From: Couchioplanes caeruleus
GTDB taxonomy: Bacteria; Actinomycetota; Actinomycetes; Mycobacteriales; Micromonosporaceae
Assembly (NCBI RefSeq): GCF_023499255.1
Contig: NZ_CP092183.1
Span: 2,611,501 to 2,675,500, forward strand
Reading direction: 5' to 3'
DNA: 64,000 bases
In this document: piece by piece, positions 52,117 through 60,715 of the stretch
Position numbering within the stretch: the first letter of the stretch is position 1
How the letters are laid out: every line of letters starts with the position of its first letter
The notes under the pieces: generated by a model
Told to the model about the DNA's origin: nothing
What the model saw: only the letters and a program-made list of their open reading frames with translations
Database searches by the model: none
Position numbers and translations under genes: made by a program

Positions 52117-54328
52117 GGGCCTCGAGCGGCAGCCGCACCAGGACCGTCGTGCCCGGACCGTCGTGCTCGGACAGCGCGATGCTGCCGTGGTGGCGGTGCA
52201 CCACGGCCCGGCTCAGCGTGAGGCCCAGCCCCGTACCCGGAATGGCCCGGTCCCGGGCCCGGCTGGTGCGGTAGAGGCCGGCGAACATCTTCTCCCGCTC
52301 GTCGGCGGACACGCCGATGCCGGTGTCGGAGACGGCCAGCTCGGCGGCGCCGCCGGCGGCGCGCAGCCGGACCGTGATCCGGCCGCCGTCCGGGCTGTAC
52401 TTGATCGCGTTGCCGAGCAGGTTGTCCACGACCTGCCGCAGCCGCCGCCGGTCGCCCGGGACGACGAGCCGGTCGGGCAGCTCCTCCGCGATGAGCAGCG
52501 GCTCGCCCTCGACCGCCTTGCGCGCGCTCGCCAGCGCCTCGCGGACGACCTCGGCGAGGTCCAGCGGCGTCAGCTGGACCGCCGCGTGCCCGGTGTCCAG
52601 CGCGGAGAGCTCGAGCAGCTCGTTGATGATGTGCCGCAGCGCGGTGGTGTTGCGGTCGATCACCTCCAGCATCGCCGGCCCGTCGCGGGTCAGCGTCTCC
52701 GCATCCGCCTCCCGCAGCAGTTCCGTGTACGCGCCGATCGAGGTCAGCGGCGTCCGCAGCTCGTGCCCGATGAGCGCCAGATAGTCGTTCTTGCTGCGGG
52801 TGAGCTGGCGCTGCAGGTCCTCGACCACCCGGCTCTCCACGAACTGGCCGATGTGCGCCGCGATGCCGGACATGAGCGTGACCAGTTCGTCGTCCGGGTT
52901 CTCCACGGTGTCGGCGAAGACCGTGAGCACGCCCAGCGGTTCCAGCCCGTGCCGCACGGGGAGCGCCAGGGCCGCGTGCAGCCGGGAACCCTCGGCCGTC
53001 GCGGCGGAGATCAGGCTCTGCGGCAGGCCGACGTCGCGGATCCACAGTGGCTTGCCGGCCTGCCAGACCCGGCCGGCCAGGCCCGTGCCGTACGGCAGCT
53101 CCGCCGGCACCTCGATGCGCCCGTCCCAGCCGGGCGCGTTCCAGTGCGCGACCGACCGCACGACCTGGGCCGCCTCGTCGACCAGCCACAGCTCGGCGTG
53201 GGTCCAGCCCAGCGTGCTGACCACGGCCTCGAGCACCCGCGGGCCGGCGGCCGCCACGTCGGCGGCCCCGGACAGCGCCGTGATCACGCTCAGCTCGCAG
53301 GTGCGGAACCGTTCGGCCCGCTTGCGCCGGGTGACGTCCTGCACGGCCTGGACCGCGCCGAGCGTACGCCCGTCCGGCCCGCTGATCGGTGTCGCGTCGA
53401 CGACGTAGTACCGGGTCCGCCGGCCCTGCCCCGACAGCACCAGCTCGTGATCGCGCAGATGCTCGCCCCGCAACGCGCGGAGCAACGAGATGCTCTCCGG
53501 CGTGATCGGCTTGCCCTCCGCGTCGCTGAGCCCGGCGATGGTGCCGTCCGGGCCGGGCTCGGAGGAGAGCCCCGCGCCGTCCCTCAGTTGCTGCATCCGG
53601 GCGTTGACCAGCACGACCCGCCCGTCGGCGTCGCACGCGGTGACCCCGTCGTGCAGGTTGTCGAGCACGGCGTCGAGGAACCGCCGCTGCTTGTCCACCT
53701 CGTGCCGGGCGAGCTGCTCGGTGATCAGCAGCGTCCCGACCTGCGCGGCCTCCGCGACGGCGGCGTACTCGTCGGCGGTCCACTCCCGCGGCTCCACGTC
53801 GAACGCGCAGCACACCCCGAGCACAACGCCGTGCTCGTCCCGGATCGGATGCCCCAGGTAGCCCCCGATGAGGCGGTGCACCCGGACGGGCGAGGTGGGC
53901 GGCACCCGCTCGTCGGTGGCGACGTCCTCGATGACCAGGGGCTGCCCGGTGGTCACGACGATGCCGCCGAGCGTGTCGACGACGGGGATGTCGCGGAAGT
54001 CCTCGCGCTGCAGCTCCAGCCGGAAGCCGCCGTACAGCCGGAGCCGGTCGCCGTCGACGAAGTGCACCAGACCGCTGTGCGCGCGGACCGAGCGGGCGAT
54101 CAGGGCGGCGAGGTGGTCGGCGGCGCCGAGCGCCAGGACGCCGTGGCCCGGGCCGGAGGCGCTAATCGCTGTGGTGTTCCGGGCCGGTGCGTCGCCGGGT
54201 GCGGACGTGCGGCTCGGCTCGTCCCGGTCCGCGGTCGGCCCGGACGGCGGCTCGCTCTCCGTGCCGCCCGGACGCCCGAGGCGGTCCGGCCCGTCCTGGC
54301 GCTCAAGGCCAAGATCACTTCGTGGCAT
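52112..54328 (-). CDS. Soluble sensor histidine kinase with GAF-PAS-GAF input
   Basis: 738 residues without membrane helices. The N-terminus (1-55) is disordered. GAF 1 spans about 60-215 (LVHFVDGDRLRLYGG...HPIRDEHGVVLGVCCAFD), PAS about 222-345 (FLDAVLDNLHDGVTACDADGRVVLVNARM), GAF 2 about 355-510 (TGLAGRVWQAGKPLWIRDV). HisKA has the phosphoacceptor box ALIGHELRTPLTS near 525, and HATPase has DNLLGNAIKYSPDGG, SDTGIGVS and IPGTGLGLTLS. No response regulator is adjacent, so it is an orphan kinase. ATG at 54328 has GGAGG upstream. TrmB lies before it on the same strand. Confidence 0.93.
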   Translation of the reverse strand: MPRSDLGLERQDGPDRLGRPGGTESEPPSGPTADRDEPSRTSAPGDAPARNTTAISASGPGHGVLALGAADHLAALIARSVRAHSGLVHFVDGDRLRLYGGFRLELQREDFRDIPVVDTLGGIVVTTGQPLVIEDVATDERVPPTSPVRVHRLIGGYLGHPIRDEHGVVLGVCCAFDVEPREWTADEYAAVAEAAQVGTLLITEQLARHEVDKQRRFLDAVLDNLHDGVTACDADGRVVLVNARMQQLRDGAGLSSEPGPDGTIAGLSDAEGKPITPESISLLRALRGEHLRDHELVLSGQGRRTRYYVVDATPISGPDGRTLGAVQAVQDVTRRKRAERFRTCELSVITALSGAADVAAAGPRVLEAVVSTLGWTHAELWLVDEAAQVVRSVAHWNAPGWDGRIEVPAELPYGTGLAGRVWQAGKPLWIRDVGLPQSLISAATAEGSRLHAALALPVRHGLEPLGVLTVFADTVENPDDELVTLMSGIAAHIGQFVESRVVEDLQRQLTRSKNDYLALIGHELRTPLTSIGAYTELLREADAETLTRDGPAMLEVIDRNTTALRHIINELLELSALDTGHAAVQLTPLDLAEVVREALASARKAVEGEPLLIAEELPDRLVVPGDRRRLRQVVDNLLGNAIKYSPDGGRITVRLRAAGGAAELAVSDTGIGVSADEREKMFAGLYRTSRARDRAIPGTGLGLTLSRAVVHRHHGSIALSEHDGPGTTVLVRLPLEAR

Positions 54329-54385
54329 GCGCGGACCTCCGCCTTCAGCGTACGGGGGCGAAAGCGATAAAACCGGCGAACTCGC

Positions 54386-55168
54386 TCAGCGCCGGCGGTA
54401 CACGAGATCGACGATCTCCCGCCCGGCCCGTACGCCCCGATCCTCGAACTTCGTCCGCGGCCGGTGCCCGGGCCGGGGCGCGTACCCGCCGTACGCGTTG
54501 ACCAGGCCGGGATCGCCGTCGAGCGTCTCCCGCATCGCCTCGGCGTACTGCGGCCAGTCGGTCGCGCAATGCAGCGTGCCGCCGGGCCGGAGCCGCTCGC
54601 GCAGCAGCGCGACGTTCCCCGGCGAGATCAGCCGGCGCTTGTGGTGGCGCGCCTTGGGCCACGGATCGGGAAAGAAGCTGTGCACGGCGTCCAGGCTGCC
54701 CGCCGGCAACCGCCGGACCAGCTCCATCGCGTCGCCGTGCGCGACGCGGACGTTCGTCAGGTCCCGCTCGGCGACCAGCGCCAGCAGGTTCCCGATCCCC
54801 GGCGTGTGCACCTCGACCCCGAGATAATCGCGTCCGGGATCGGCGGCGGCCATCTCCGCGGTCGACTCACCCATCCCGAAACCGATTTCGAGTACGCGCG
54901 GAGCGTCGCGGCCGAAGAGCTCCGCGAGGTCGAGCGGGCTGCGGTCCCCGTCGACGACGGTCAGGCCCAGCCGGTGCCACTGCTCCGCGAAGGCGTCCGC
55001 GTGCCGGTTGCTCATCCGGCCCCGGCGCGGGTGAAACGTCCGGATCGGCCGCTCGGCCGTCTCGCTCATCGGGTCGCTCGGGAGCCGGGTCATGCCGTTG
55101 GTCGTGTCGCTCGGGGGCCGCGTCATGCCGTTGGTCGTGTCGCTCGGGGGCCGCGTCGTGTCGTTCAT
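54386..55168 (-). CDS. trmB: tRNA (guanine-N7-)-methyltransferase
   Basis: 260 residues. It methylates G46 of the tRNA variable loop with S-adenosylmethionine. Conserved motifs are RTFHPRRGRMSNRH, VLEIGFGMGEST (SAM site), VHSFFPDPWPKARHHKRRL, and the end RTKFEDRG...DLVYRRR. The first 35 residues are unusual: they are made by a 33-base tandem repeat and read MTRPPSDTTNG twice. Starts at 55168, 55093 or 55069 are all possible, and none has a good ribosome-binding site; the family core begins only near the last, so the repeat may be translated or may be leader. Confidence 0.93.
   Translation of the reverse strand: MNDTTRPPSDTTNGMTRPPSDTTNGMTRLPSDPMSETAERPIRTFHPRRGRMSNRHADAFAEQWHRLGLTVVDGDRSPLDLAELFGRDAPRVLEIGFGMGESTAEMAAADPGRDYLGVEVHTPGIGNLLALVAERDLTNVRVAHGDAMELVRRLPAGSLDAVHSFFPDPWPKARHHKRRLISPGNVALLRERLRPGGTLHCATDWPQYAEAMRETLDGDPGLVNAYGGYAPRPGHRPRTKFEDRGVRAGREIVDLVYRRR
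55089..55154 (-). repeat. Two perfect 33-bp direct repeats at the trmB 5' end
   Basis: 55089-55121 and 55122-55154 are identical 33-base units, beginning GTCATGCCGTTGG on the plus strand. A partial third copy lies at about 55071-55088. The length keeps the reading frame. Confidence 0.92.
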
Positions 55169-55229
55169 CAGGCGCCCAGAATAGGCGCGCCGGCCCGGGA
55201 ACCCCGGACCGGCCGCCTGCACCGCGTGC

Positions 55230-56207
55230 TTATCGCTTGGGCTGGACGCTGGGCTGCGAGCCCTGGTGGAACGGCGTGCGCGCGCCGGTGGACAGGTTGA
55301 CCACCATCACCCACGAGCCGCTCTTGTAGGTTCCGCTCACCACGGCGCGGGTGCTGTCCACGTACGCGAGCTCCCGGTCCTGGGCCGCGCCGACCGTACG
55401 CTTCGCGCCCGTCGCGGTGTCGTACTCCTCGACGTGCACGGGCTGGTCGTCCGCCGCGGTCTCGCCCTTCTGGTACGCCGTCCACGCCAGCTTCGCCCCG
55501 TCCGCGCGCCAGCAGGGGACGACCGCGAACCCGGAGTTCTGCCGGCTGCCGCCCCCGTACGCCGCGACGGTCTTCTCGCCGCCGGTCGCCACGGTGCCCA
55601 CGCTCAGGCAGGCGTCGTAGATCGACTCGCAGTCCCCGCCGCGGAACGCGACCTTGCTCCCGTCGGGCGACCATGCCACGGCGTCGTCGTACCGGAGCCG
55701 CTCGCTCAGCGACCCCGTCGCGGCGGCCGTCGCGGCCGGCTCGGCGGGCAGCTCCTCATCGCGGCAGTAGCTCGGGAACAGCACCTGCGGCTGCGCGCCG
55801 GCCACCGTCGCCGAGATCCGGTACACCCCCGGGCCGCCGGAGCACGACAGCGAGGCGAACGCGATCCACGAGCCGTCCGCCGACCACGACGGCCCGGCCG
55901 CGGCCCGCGTGGTGAGCCGCCGCTTCGCGCTCCCGTCGGCCTTCATGGTCCACAACTGACCGTTCCGCAGCAGGGCGATCGACCGCCCGTCCGCCGACCA
56001 CCGCGGCCGCGACCATCCACCCCCGGTGGTCACCCGCGTCTCGGCGGCGCCCTTGCTGACGTACACATCCCCGCTGCGCACGTACGCGACGAGGCTCGGC
56101 ATGCTCGGCACGGCAGCGGCGGCGGGCGCGGGCGCCGCGATCGAGACCCCGGCGATCCCCGCCGCCGCCACCATCAGATTTCCGGTTACCCGCCCGAACA
56201 CCGACAT
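55230..56207 (-). CDS. Secreted TolB-like/WD40-type beta-propeller protein
   Basis: 325 residues. The signal peptide ends near residue 35 (APAPAAAA-V). Repeated propeller blades each carry the PD40 pattern: SRPRWSADGRSIALLRNGQLW, AGPSWSADGSWIAFASL, DAVAWSPDGSKVAFRGG, and VPCWRADGAKLAWTAY. Cys residues (CSGG, CRDEE, CESIYDAC) could form disulfides. No catalytic motif; probably a binding or sensing protein outside the cell. ATG at 56207 precedes the signal peptide. TcrA-box-like repeats lie 51-68 and 160-177 bases upstream, in the opposite orientation to the gene. Confidence 0.87.
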   Translation of the reverse strand: MSVFGRVTGNLMVAAAGIAGVSIAAPAPAAAAVPSMPSLVAYVRSGDVYVSKGAAETRVTTGGGWSRPRWSADGRSIALLRNGQLWTMKADGSAKRRLTTRAAAGPSWSADGSWIAFASLSCSGGPGVYRISATVAGAQPQVLFPSYCRDEELPAEPAATAAATGSLSERLRYDDAVAWSPDGSKVAFRGGDCESIYDACLSVGTVATGGEKTVAAYGGGSRQNSGFAVVPCWRADGAKLAWTAYQKGETAADDQPVHVEEYDTATGAKRTVGAAQDRELAYVDSTRAVVSGTYKSGSWVMVVNLSTGARTPFHQGSQPSVQPKR

Positions 56208-56257
56208 GCCCAACGCCCCCCGACGCCTTGCTTCCTGCTGACACCGGAGACATCGTC

Positions 56258-56275
56258 GCAACCGCGCTGCACCTA
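56258..56275 (+). promoter_or_regulatory. TcrA-box-like direct repeat (proximal)
   Basis: GCAACCG-CGCT-GCACCTA matches 12 of 14 positions of GCA(A/C)CCG-n4-GCA(A/C)CCG. It lies 51 bases upstream of the propeller gene, on the opposite strand. Confidence 0.4.
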
Positions 56276-56366
56276 AGAAGTTCCCACTCCGAAACCGAAA
56301 CAATTCCGGACCGTTCGGACGATCCACCATCCGCCGGTGGACGAACCCGGTACGCACAACCCACCC

Positions 56367-56384
56367 GCAACCGCCCCGCAACCG
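56367..56384 (+). promoter_or_regulatory. Perfect TcrA-box-like direct repeat (distal)
   Basis: GCAACCG-CCCC-GCAACCG matches all 14 defined positions. It lies 160 bases upstream of the propeller gene; no credible plus-strand gene follows. Confidence 0.6.
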
Positions 56385-56639
56385 GAAGGGGCCCGCACGG
56401 TGCAGGGCCGATGGCGGTATCGGTGAGGATGCGGCGTTGATACCGGGCCGCGGAGCGCGGGGAGTGCGGACCGGACGGCCGGCGCGCCTGGCTCGTCGAC
56501 CCGGCGGTGCGGGCCGGGTGCTGCGGGATATGCGGTACGTGAGTGCCGCGGCCGGCAGCGCGCATGGTGGGCACCGGGAGACCGATCCGGCCGCCGGCCC
56601 GGCCTGCAACCGGCCGGTCGGGCTGCAGCCAGGCTGACC

Positions 56640-56850
56640 CATATCGGGCTCGGCTCGGCTCGGGCCGGGAGGGGCTCGGCCCGGGTTCGGGTCGGATTCG
56701 GGCCGGGGCCGGGGCCGGGGCCGGGGTTGGGTCGGGGCTGGGTCGGGTCAGGCCGGGTCAGGCCCGGGCCGGGTCAGGCTGGGCCGGGTCAGGCTGGGCC
56801 GGGTCAGGCCGAGTCAGGCCGGGTCGGACCGGTGCGGGCCGTGGCGGGCA
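56640..56850. repeat. G-rich low-complexity repeats within an 836-bp gene-free stretch
   Basis: The gap 56208-57043 has no credible gene. It holds two TcrA-box-like sites and, from about 56640, simple repeats: four GGGGCC units at about 56704-56727 and three 15-base copies of GGGCCGGGTCAGGCT (56766-56810, last base changed). The plus strand could form G-quadruplexes. The long frames that cross it are composition artefacts. Confidence 0.8.
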
Positions 56851-57043
56851 GGTGGCGCGGCGAGCGGTGGGGCCGACGGGCTCGGCGCGGCGGTGGCCGG
56901 TGGGGGGCCGACGGGCCAGGCGGGGCGGTGGACCGCGCGGAAGCGGCTCGAGGCGCCTGCCGGGCCGCAAGGGTTGGTGTTGCGCGCGCCCGCCCCGCCC
57001 CCGGACCTGCCGCCGGGAGCGAGGCGGACGGGCCGCGCGACCG

Positions 57044-57703
57044 TCAGGCTGCCGTGGCTGCCCACATCGCCGTGAAGGCTGCCGCCTCGCCGGCCAGCCA
57101 GTGCTCCACGTCGCTCGTCTTCGCCGCCGGGTCCAGGCGGTGGGTGGTGCCGCGCCGGAGGTCGACGAGGACCGGTTCGGCGTTGGGGAGGATCTGGTCC
57201 ATGTGCCGGGCCATCAGGTGCAGCGTCGCGGTGACCGCTTCGGGGGTCGGCGGTTCCTCGTCGAAGTGCAGGCGGACCGCTTCGCGGCGGCCGTCGGCGT
57301 ACCGGAGGCCGAAGTGGGGGTTGATCTTCACGGCGAGGGGGCCGACGGAGGCGAGGGCCTCGCGGGGCTGGGCGAGGCTGACGTGCTCGGGGTCGCCCAG
57401 CGAGTGCAGGTAGGTGAGGGCTCCCGCGCTGACCGCCTCGTAGAGCGGCTTCCAGCGGGGCTTGACCAGCTCGGTGACGGCCGTCAGGTAGGTGCCGCCG
57501 GTGCGGAACGCGACGTCCGCCTTCAGCGCCTTGACGAGCTGGCCGTGCGGGTTGAAGCCGGTGCGGCGCTCGCGCTGGCGGCGCAGGCCGCCGACGAACG
57601 TGGCCTTGGAGGGGCCGGTGCGGGCCACGTAGCGGGTGAAGCCGAGCATCGTCGCGTACGGCGGAATCGCAGGGGTCGAAGAGGGCAGAACGGGCACGGT
57701 CAC
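57044..57703 (-). CDS. Conserved hypothetical protein
   Basis: 219 residues, no signal or membrane segment. Distinct segments are IPPYATMLGFTRYVARTGPSKATFVGGLRRQRERRTGFNPHGQLVKALKADVAFR in the N-terminal half, and AVKINPHFGLRYADGRREAVRLHFDEEPP and VLVDLRRGTTHRLDPAAKTSDVEHWLAGEAAAF in the C-terminal half. I do not recognise its function; it reads as a genuine conserved actinomycete protein. GTG at 57703 is chosen because GGGGAG lies 6 bases upstream and a clear promoter places the transcription start near 57737, which excludes the longer start at 57772. Confidence 0.75.
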   Translation of the reverse strand: MTVPVLPSSTPAIPPYATMLGFTRYVARTGPSKATFVGGLRRQRERRTGFNPHGQLVKALKADVAFRTGGTYLTAVTELVKPRWKPLYEAVSAGALTYLHSLGDPEHVSLAQPREALASVGPLAVKINPHFGLRYADGRREAVRLHFDEEPPTPEAVTATLHLMARHMDQILPNAEPVLVDLRRGTTHRLDPAAKTSDVEHWLAGEAAAFTAMWAATAA

Positions 57704-57743
57704 GGTGATCTCCCCGCAGCTCAGCGGCTGTTTTCGTACATAC

Positions 57744-57772
57744 ATTCTAATCGACGGGTACGACATTCCCAA
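57744..57772 (-). promoter_or_regulatory. Promoter of the conserved hypothetical gene
   Basis: TTGGGA (57772-57767), 17-base spacer, TAGAAT (57749-57744), followed by a leader of about 35 bases with a GGGGAG ribosome-binding site before GTG 57703. Confidence 0.65.
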
Positions 57773-57787
57773 CCGTGCTGCGGGCGG

Positions 57788-58096
57788 TCAGCGGGGTGCC
57801 GTCGGCTCGATCTTGGACAGTGCCGTCCAGGTCCGTTCGAGCAGGAGCGGGACGACGATCCCCTCGATGTTGTCGCGGAAGTGCGGGGTGGCCCGGTGGT
57901 CGGCGAAGGCCGCCTCGTCCGCGTAGACCTCGTAGAGCACGAATCGGGTCGGGTCGTCCGCGTGCTGGTGCGCGGTGAACGTCACGCACCCGGGCTCGGC
58001 CGCGCTCGCCGCGGCGTGCCGGCTCAGGACCTCGCGCACCGTACGGGCGTCGGCTTCGGTCGTGCGGTAGTGGGCGATCACGGTGTACGACGGCAT
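57788..58096 (-). CDS. Antibiotic biosynthesis monooxygenase (ABM)-domain protein
   Basis: 102 residues, a single ferredoxin-like ABM domain: YTVIAHYRTTEADARTVREVLSRH, EPGCVTFTAHQHADDPTRFVLYEVYADEAAFADHRATPHF. Members are cofactor-free quinol monooxygenases or heme-binding proteins such as YgiN and HmoB; the substrate is not evident. ATG at 58096. Divergent from the esterase gene, with 50 bases between starts. It ends 16 bases before the promoter of the next minus-strand gene, so that gene is transcribed separately. Confidence 0.9.
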   Translation of the reverse strand: MPSYTVIAHYRTTEADARTVREVLSRHAAASAAEPGCVTFTAHQHADDPTRFVLYEVYADEAAFADHRATPHFRDNIEGIVVPLLLERTWTALSKIEPTAPR

Positions 58097-58146
58097 GCGG
58101 GCACGGTAACAACGCTCGGTGATCATCGATGGCTGATACTCGGGGG

Positions 58147-58923
58147 ATGGCCCTGATCCGCTGTGACTTCTCGTCCGAGGCGCTGGCGCTCGGCACCTCG
58201 ATGACGGTGCTGCTGCCGCAGACCGCGAGCACCCAGATCGGCCTCGCCGGCCGCGCGTCCGACGCCGCGCCGCCCGTGCTCTATCTGTTGCACGGGCTCA
58301 CCGACGACGACACCGCCTGGACGCGGTACACGTCGATCGAGCGGTACGCCGCCGCGAAGGGCCTGGCCGTCGTCATGCCGCAGGTGCACCGCAGCTTCTA
58401 CGCCGACGAGCGGTACGGCCTGAAGTTCTGGACGTTCCTCTCCGAGGAGCTGCCGTCCGTGGTGTCGTCCTTCTTCCGGGTCTCCACCCGGCGCGAGGAC
58501 ACCTTCGTCGCCGGTCTCTCCATGGGCGGGTACGGCGCCTTCAAGTGGGCGCTCCGGCAGCCGGAGCGCTTCGCCGCCGCCGCGAGCCTCTCGGGCGTGC
58601 TGGACCTGGCGTACATGGCGGAGTGGGACAAGCGTCCGCACATCAGTGAGCTGATGGCCCGGGTCTTCGGCGGCCGTCCGGTCGCCGGCACCGACGACGA
58701 CCTGCTGCACCTGCTGCGGCAGCGGGCCGGCGGCGATCTGCCCGCGCTCCTGCTGCGCTGCGGCACGGAGGACTACCTGGCCGCCCAGAATGAGCGCTTC
58801 CTCGCCGCCTGCCGGCGCCACGAGGTTGCCGTCGACGCGGCCTTCGGGCCGGGTGATCACGAGTGGGGCTACTGGGACGCCCAGATCCGGACCGTCCTCG
58901 ACTGGCTGCCGCTGAGGTCCTGA
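58147..58923 (+). CDS. Esterase of the D/S-formylglutathione hydrolase type
   Basis: 258 residues, cytoplasmic alpha/beta hydrolase. It starts ALIRCDFSSEALALGTSMTVLLPQ, has the HGLTDDDTAW oxyanion loop, the nucleophile elbow GLSMGGYGA with Ser at about 128, Asp in CGTEDY, and His in GPGDHEWGYW. This is the putative-esterase (PF00756) family that includes FrmB and mycolyltransferase-like enzymes. ATG at 58147 is chosen because GGGGG precedes it and the family starts here; ATG at 58129 would add MADTRG. The substrate is unknown. Confidence 0.92.
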   Translation: MALIRCDFSSEALALGTSMTVLLPQTASTQIGLAGRASDAAPPVLYLLHGLTDDDTAWTRYTSIERYAAAKGLAVVMPQVHRSFYADERYGLKFWTFLSEELPSVVSSFFRVSTRREDTFVAGLSMGGYGAFKWALRQPERFAAAASLSGVLDLAYMAEWDKRPHISELMARVFGGRPVAGTDDDLLHLLRQRAGGDLPALLLRCGTEDYLAAQNERFLAACRRHEVAVDAAFGPGDHEWGYWDAQIRTVLDWLPLRS

Positions 58924-58929
58924 GCCGTC

Positions 58930-60471
58930 CTAGGTCTGCAGCGTGGAGGCCATCCGCGCCTGCTCCTCGAGCACCTCGTTCATCCGCTCCTGCACCGCGC
59001 TGATCTGCCCGATGGTCTCGCTGGTGGTCAGGATGCCGGCGGAGACCGTACGCGTGCTGTTCTGGATGCCGTTGATCTGTTCCGACACCCGCTGGGTGGC
59101 CTCGGCGGTCTCCCGGGCCAGGTCCTTGACCTCCCCGGCGACGACGGCGAAACCGCGGCCGACCTCGCCGGCGCGGGCGGCCTCGATGGTCGCGTTGAGG
59201 GCGAGCAGGTTGGTCTGGTCGGCGATCGACGAAATGATCTTGATGACGTCGCCGATGGCGGCCGACGCCTGGCCCAGCGCCTCGACCTCCTGGGTCATCT
59301 CGGAGGCGCGGGCGACGGCGTCCTGGGCGACCCGGGTCGCGTCGTCGCTGGCCGCGCGCAGGCGGGAGACCGTGTCGAGCAGCGACCGCGAGTTCTCCGC
59401 CGCGTACTCGTTGCCGCGGACGATGTCGAGCCGCTGCGACACCAGCTCCTGCACGTTGCGCAGCGCCGACGCGCGGGAGTCGGACAGCTCGATGAACTCG
59501 GTGGTGAAGAAGTCCATCGTGCCGATGATCCGGCCGTGGCTCGTGATCGGCATGCAGATGCCCGAGCGGACGCCGGCCCGCTGGGCGGCGGGGGCGCGTA
59601 CGCAGTCGGTCAGCTCGCCGATGTCGCGGACGAACACCAGGTCGCGAGCCCGCCACGCGCGTCCCGAGAGGCCGACGCCCTCGGCGAAGGTGGCCGCCAG
59701 GGTCACCTTGCGGAACTCGTCGCCGGCCGAGCCCGACTCGACCTTGAACTTCAGCAGGTTGTCGTTCTCGTCGATCTCCCAGTAGGAGCCGTACGCCCAG
59801 CCGAACGCCCTGCGCACCGACTCGAGCGCGATCCGCAGCGTGGAGGGGATGTCCCGGGCCTCGCCGAGCGCGGTCACGACGTTGGTCACGGCGAGCCGGT
59901 CGCCGGCGACCTGGCGCAACTCGGCGGCGGCCAGCGCGGAGAAGCGGGCGCGCTCGGCGATGCGGGCGATCGTGGCCCACTTCTCGCTGCGCGGGCCCTC
60001 CAGGTACAGCGGCTCGGGGGAGTAGTACTCGAGGACGGCGATGACCTGGCCGTCCTGCAGCACCGGCGTGACCACGGCGGCTTCCATCCCGGCGCGCGCC
60101 GCGGCCTGGCACCGCTGGCAGTCCAGGCACTGCTCCATCGCGTCGACGTAGACCGGCAGCTTGGTGCGTACGGCGCGGCCGACGAGGCCGGTGTCCATGG
60201 GTACGGGCTTGCCGGCGATCACCGCCTGCAGCTCGTCCACCAGCGACCCGGTCTCGTAGCCCACCTCGACCTGGCCGTCCCCGGTGGGCAGCCACACCGC
60301 CCCGTAGCTGAGGTTGTGCGAGGCCACCGTGCTGTCGACGGTGACCCGCCAGGCGGTCTGCTCGTCCGTCACGCCGTCGAGATCCATGATCAGCTTCTCG
60401 AGGCTCTCGACGTCGCGCGGCACGGCCTGCAGCGCCGGGACTCCGGCCGTGCGCGAACGAAATGAGACCAC
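58930..60471 (-). CDS. Cytosolic GAF-domain methyl-accepting chemotaxis protein
   Basis: 513 residues without membrane helices. Two GAF domains span about 45-185 ([17 protein letters not shown]...[11 protein letters not shown]) and 200-345 ([22 protein letters not shown]). The signalling domain has the hairpin tip [39 protein letters not shown] near 430-470 and is followed by a short helix. It would signal to CheA-CheW from inside the cell. An unusual Cys cluster CLDCQRC (115, 118, 121) lies in GAF 1 and could bind metal or a redox cofactor. GTG at 60471 has GGGAG 7 bases upstream. A second chemoreceptor lies 1.3 kb away on the same strand. Confidence 0.92.
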   Translation of the reverse strand: MVSFRSRTAGVPALQAVPRDVESLEKLIMDLDGVTDEQTAWRVTVDSTVASHNLSYGAVWLPTGDGQVEVGYETGSLVDELQAVIAGKPVPMDTGLVGRAVRTKLPVYVDAMEQCLDCQRCQAAARAGMEAAVVTPVLQDGQVIAVLEYYSPEPLYLEGPRSEKWATIARIAERARFSALAAAELRQVAGDRLAVTNVVTALGEARDIPSTLRIALESVRRAFGWAYGSYWEIDENDNLLKFKVESGSAGDEFRKVTLAATFAEGVGLSGRAWRARDLVFVRDIGELTDCVRAPAAQRAGVRSGICMPITSHGRIIGTMDFFTTEFIELSDSRASALRNVQELVSQRLDIVRGNEYAAENSRSLLDTVSRLRAASDDATRVAQDAVARASEMTQEVEALGQASAAIGDVIKIISSIADQTNLLALNATIEAARAGEVGRGFAVVAGEVKDLARETAEATQRVSEQINGIQNSTRTVSAGILTTSETIGQISAVQERMNEVLEEQARMASTLQT

Positions 60472-60678
60472 CGTGGCACTCCCGTCCCTCGTTATGCCCT
60501 GGGTTCACCCATCATCGGACAGCCACCACCGGCGAGGCGGCGATTTGGGCGAAACGGGCGGTGGGGACCTTGCCGCGGCGACCTGGCGGCGGGAAGCCGG
60601 CCCGGCCAGGCCCCGCGGCGGGAACTGGCGCGGGTCCGGTGGCGGGAGCCGGCCCGGCTCGCCGGCCGGGGAGCTGCT

Positions 60679-60709
60679 GCGGCCGCGGTCCGGCGCCGGC
60701 CGCGGCCGC
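60679..60709 (-). terminator. Terminator after the PAC2 gene
   Basis: GCGGCCGCGG (60679-60688) pairs with CCGCGGCCGC (60700-60709), loop 11 bases, just downstream of the PAC2 stop. The 244 bases to the next gene hold no other gene. Confidence 0.65.
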
Positions 60710-60715
60710 GACGTC

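Noticed and set aside
56543..58156. A 537-codon plus-strand frame across the G-rich repeats
   Set aside because: It runs through low-complexity repeats and antisense to the conserved hypothetical and ABM genes; no homology-like segment is visible.
60472..60560. FliA-like promoter for the GAF chemoreceptor
   Set aside because: TCCGATGA is present, but the nearest -35-like CTCG is only 13 bases upstream and does not match CTCA.
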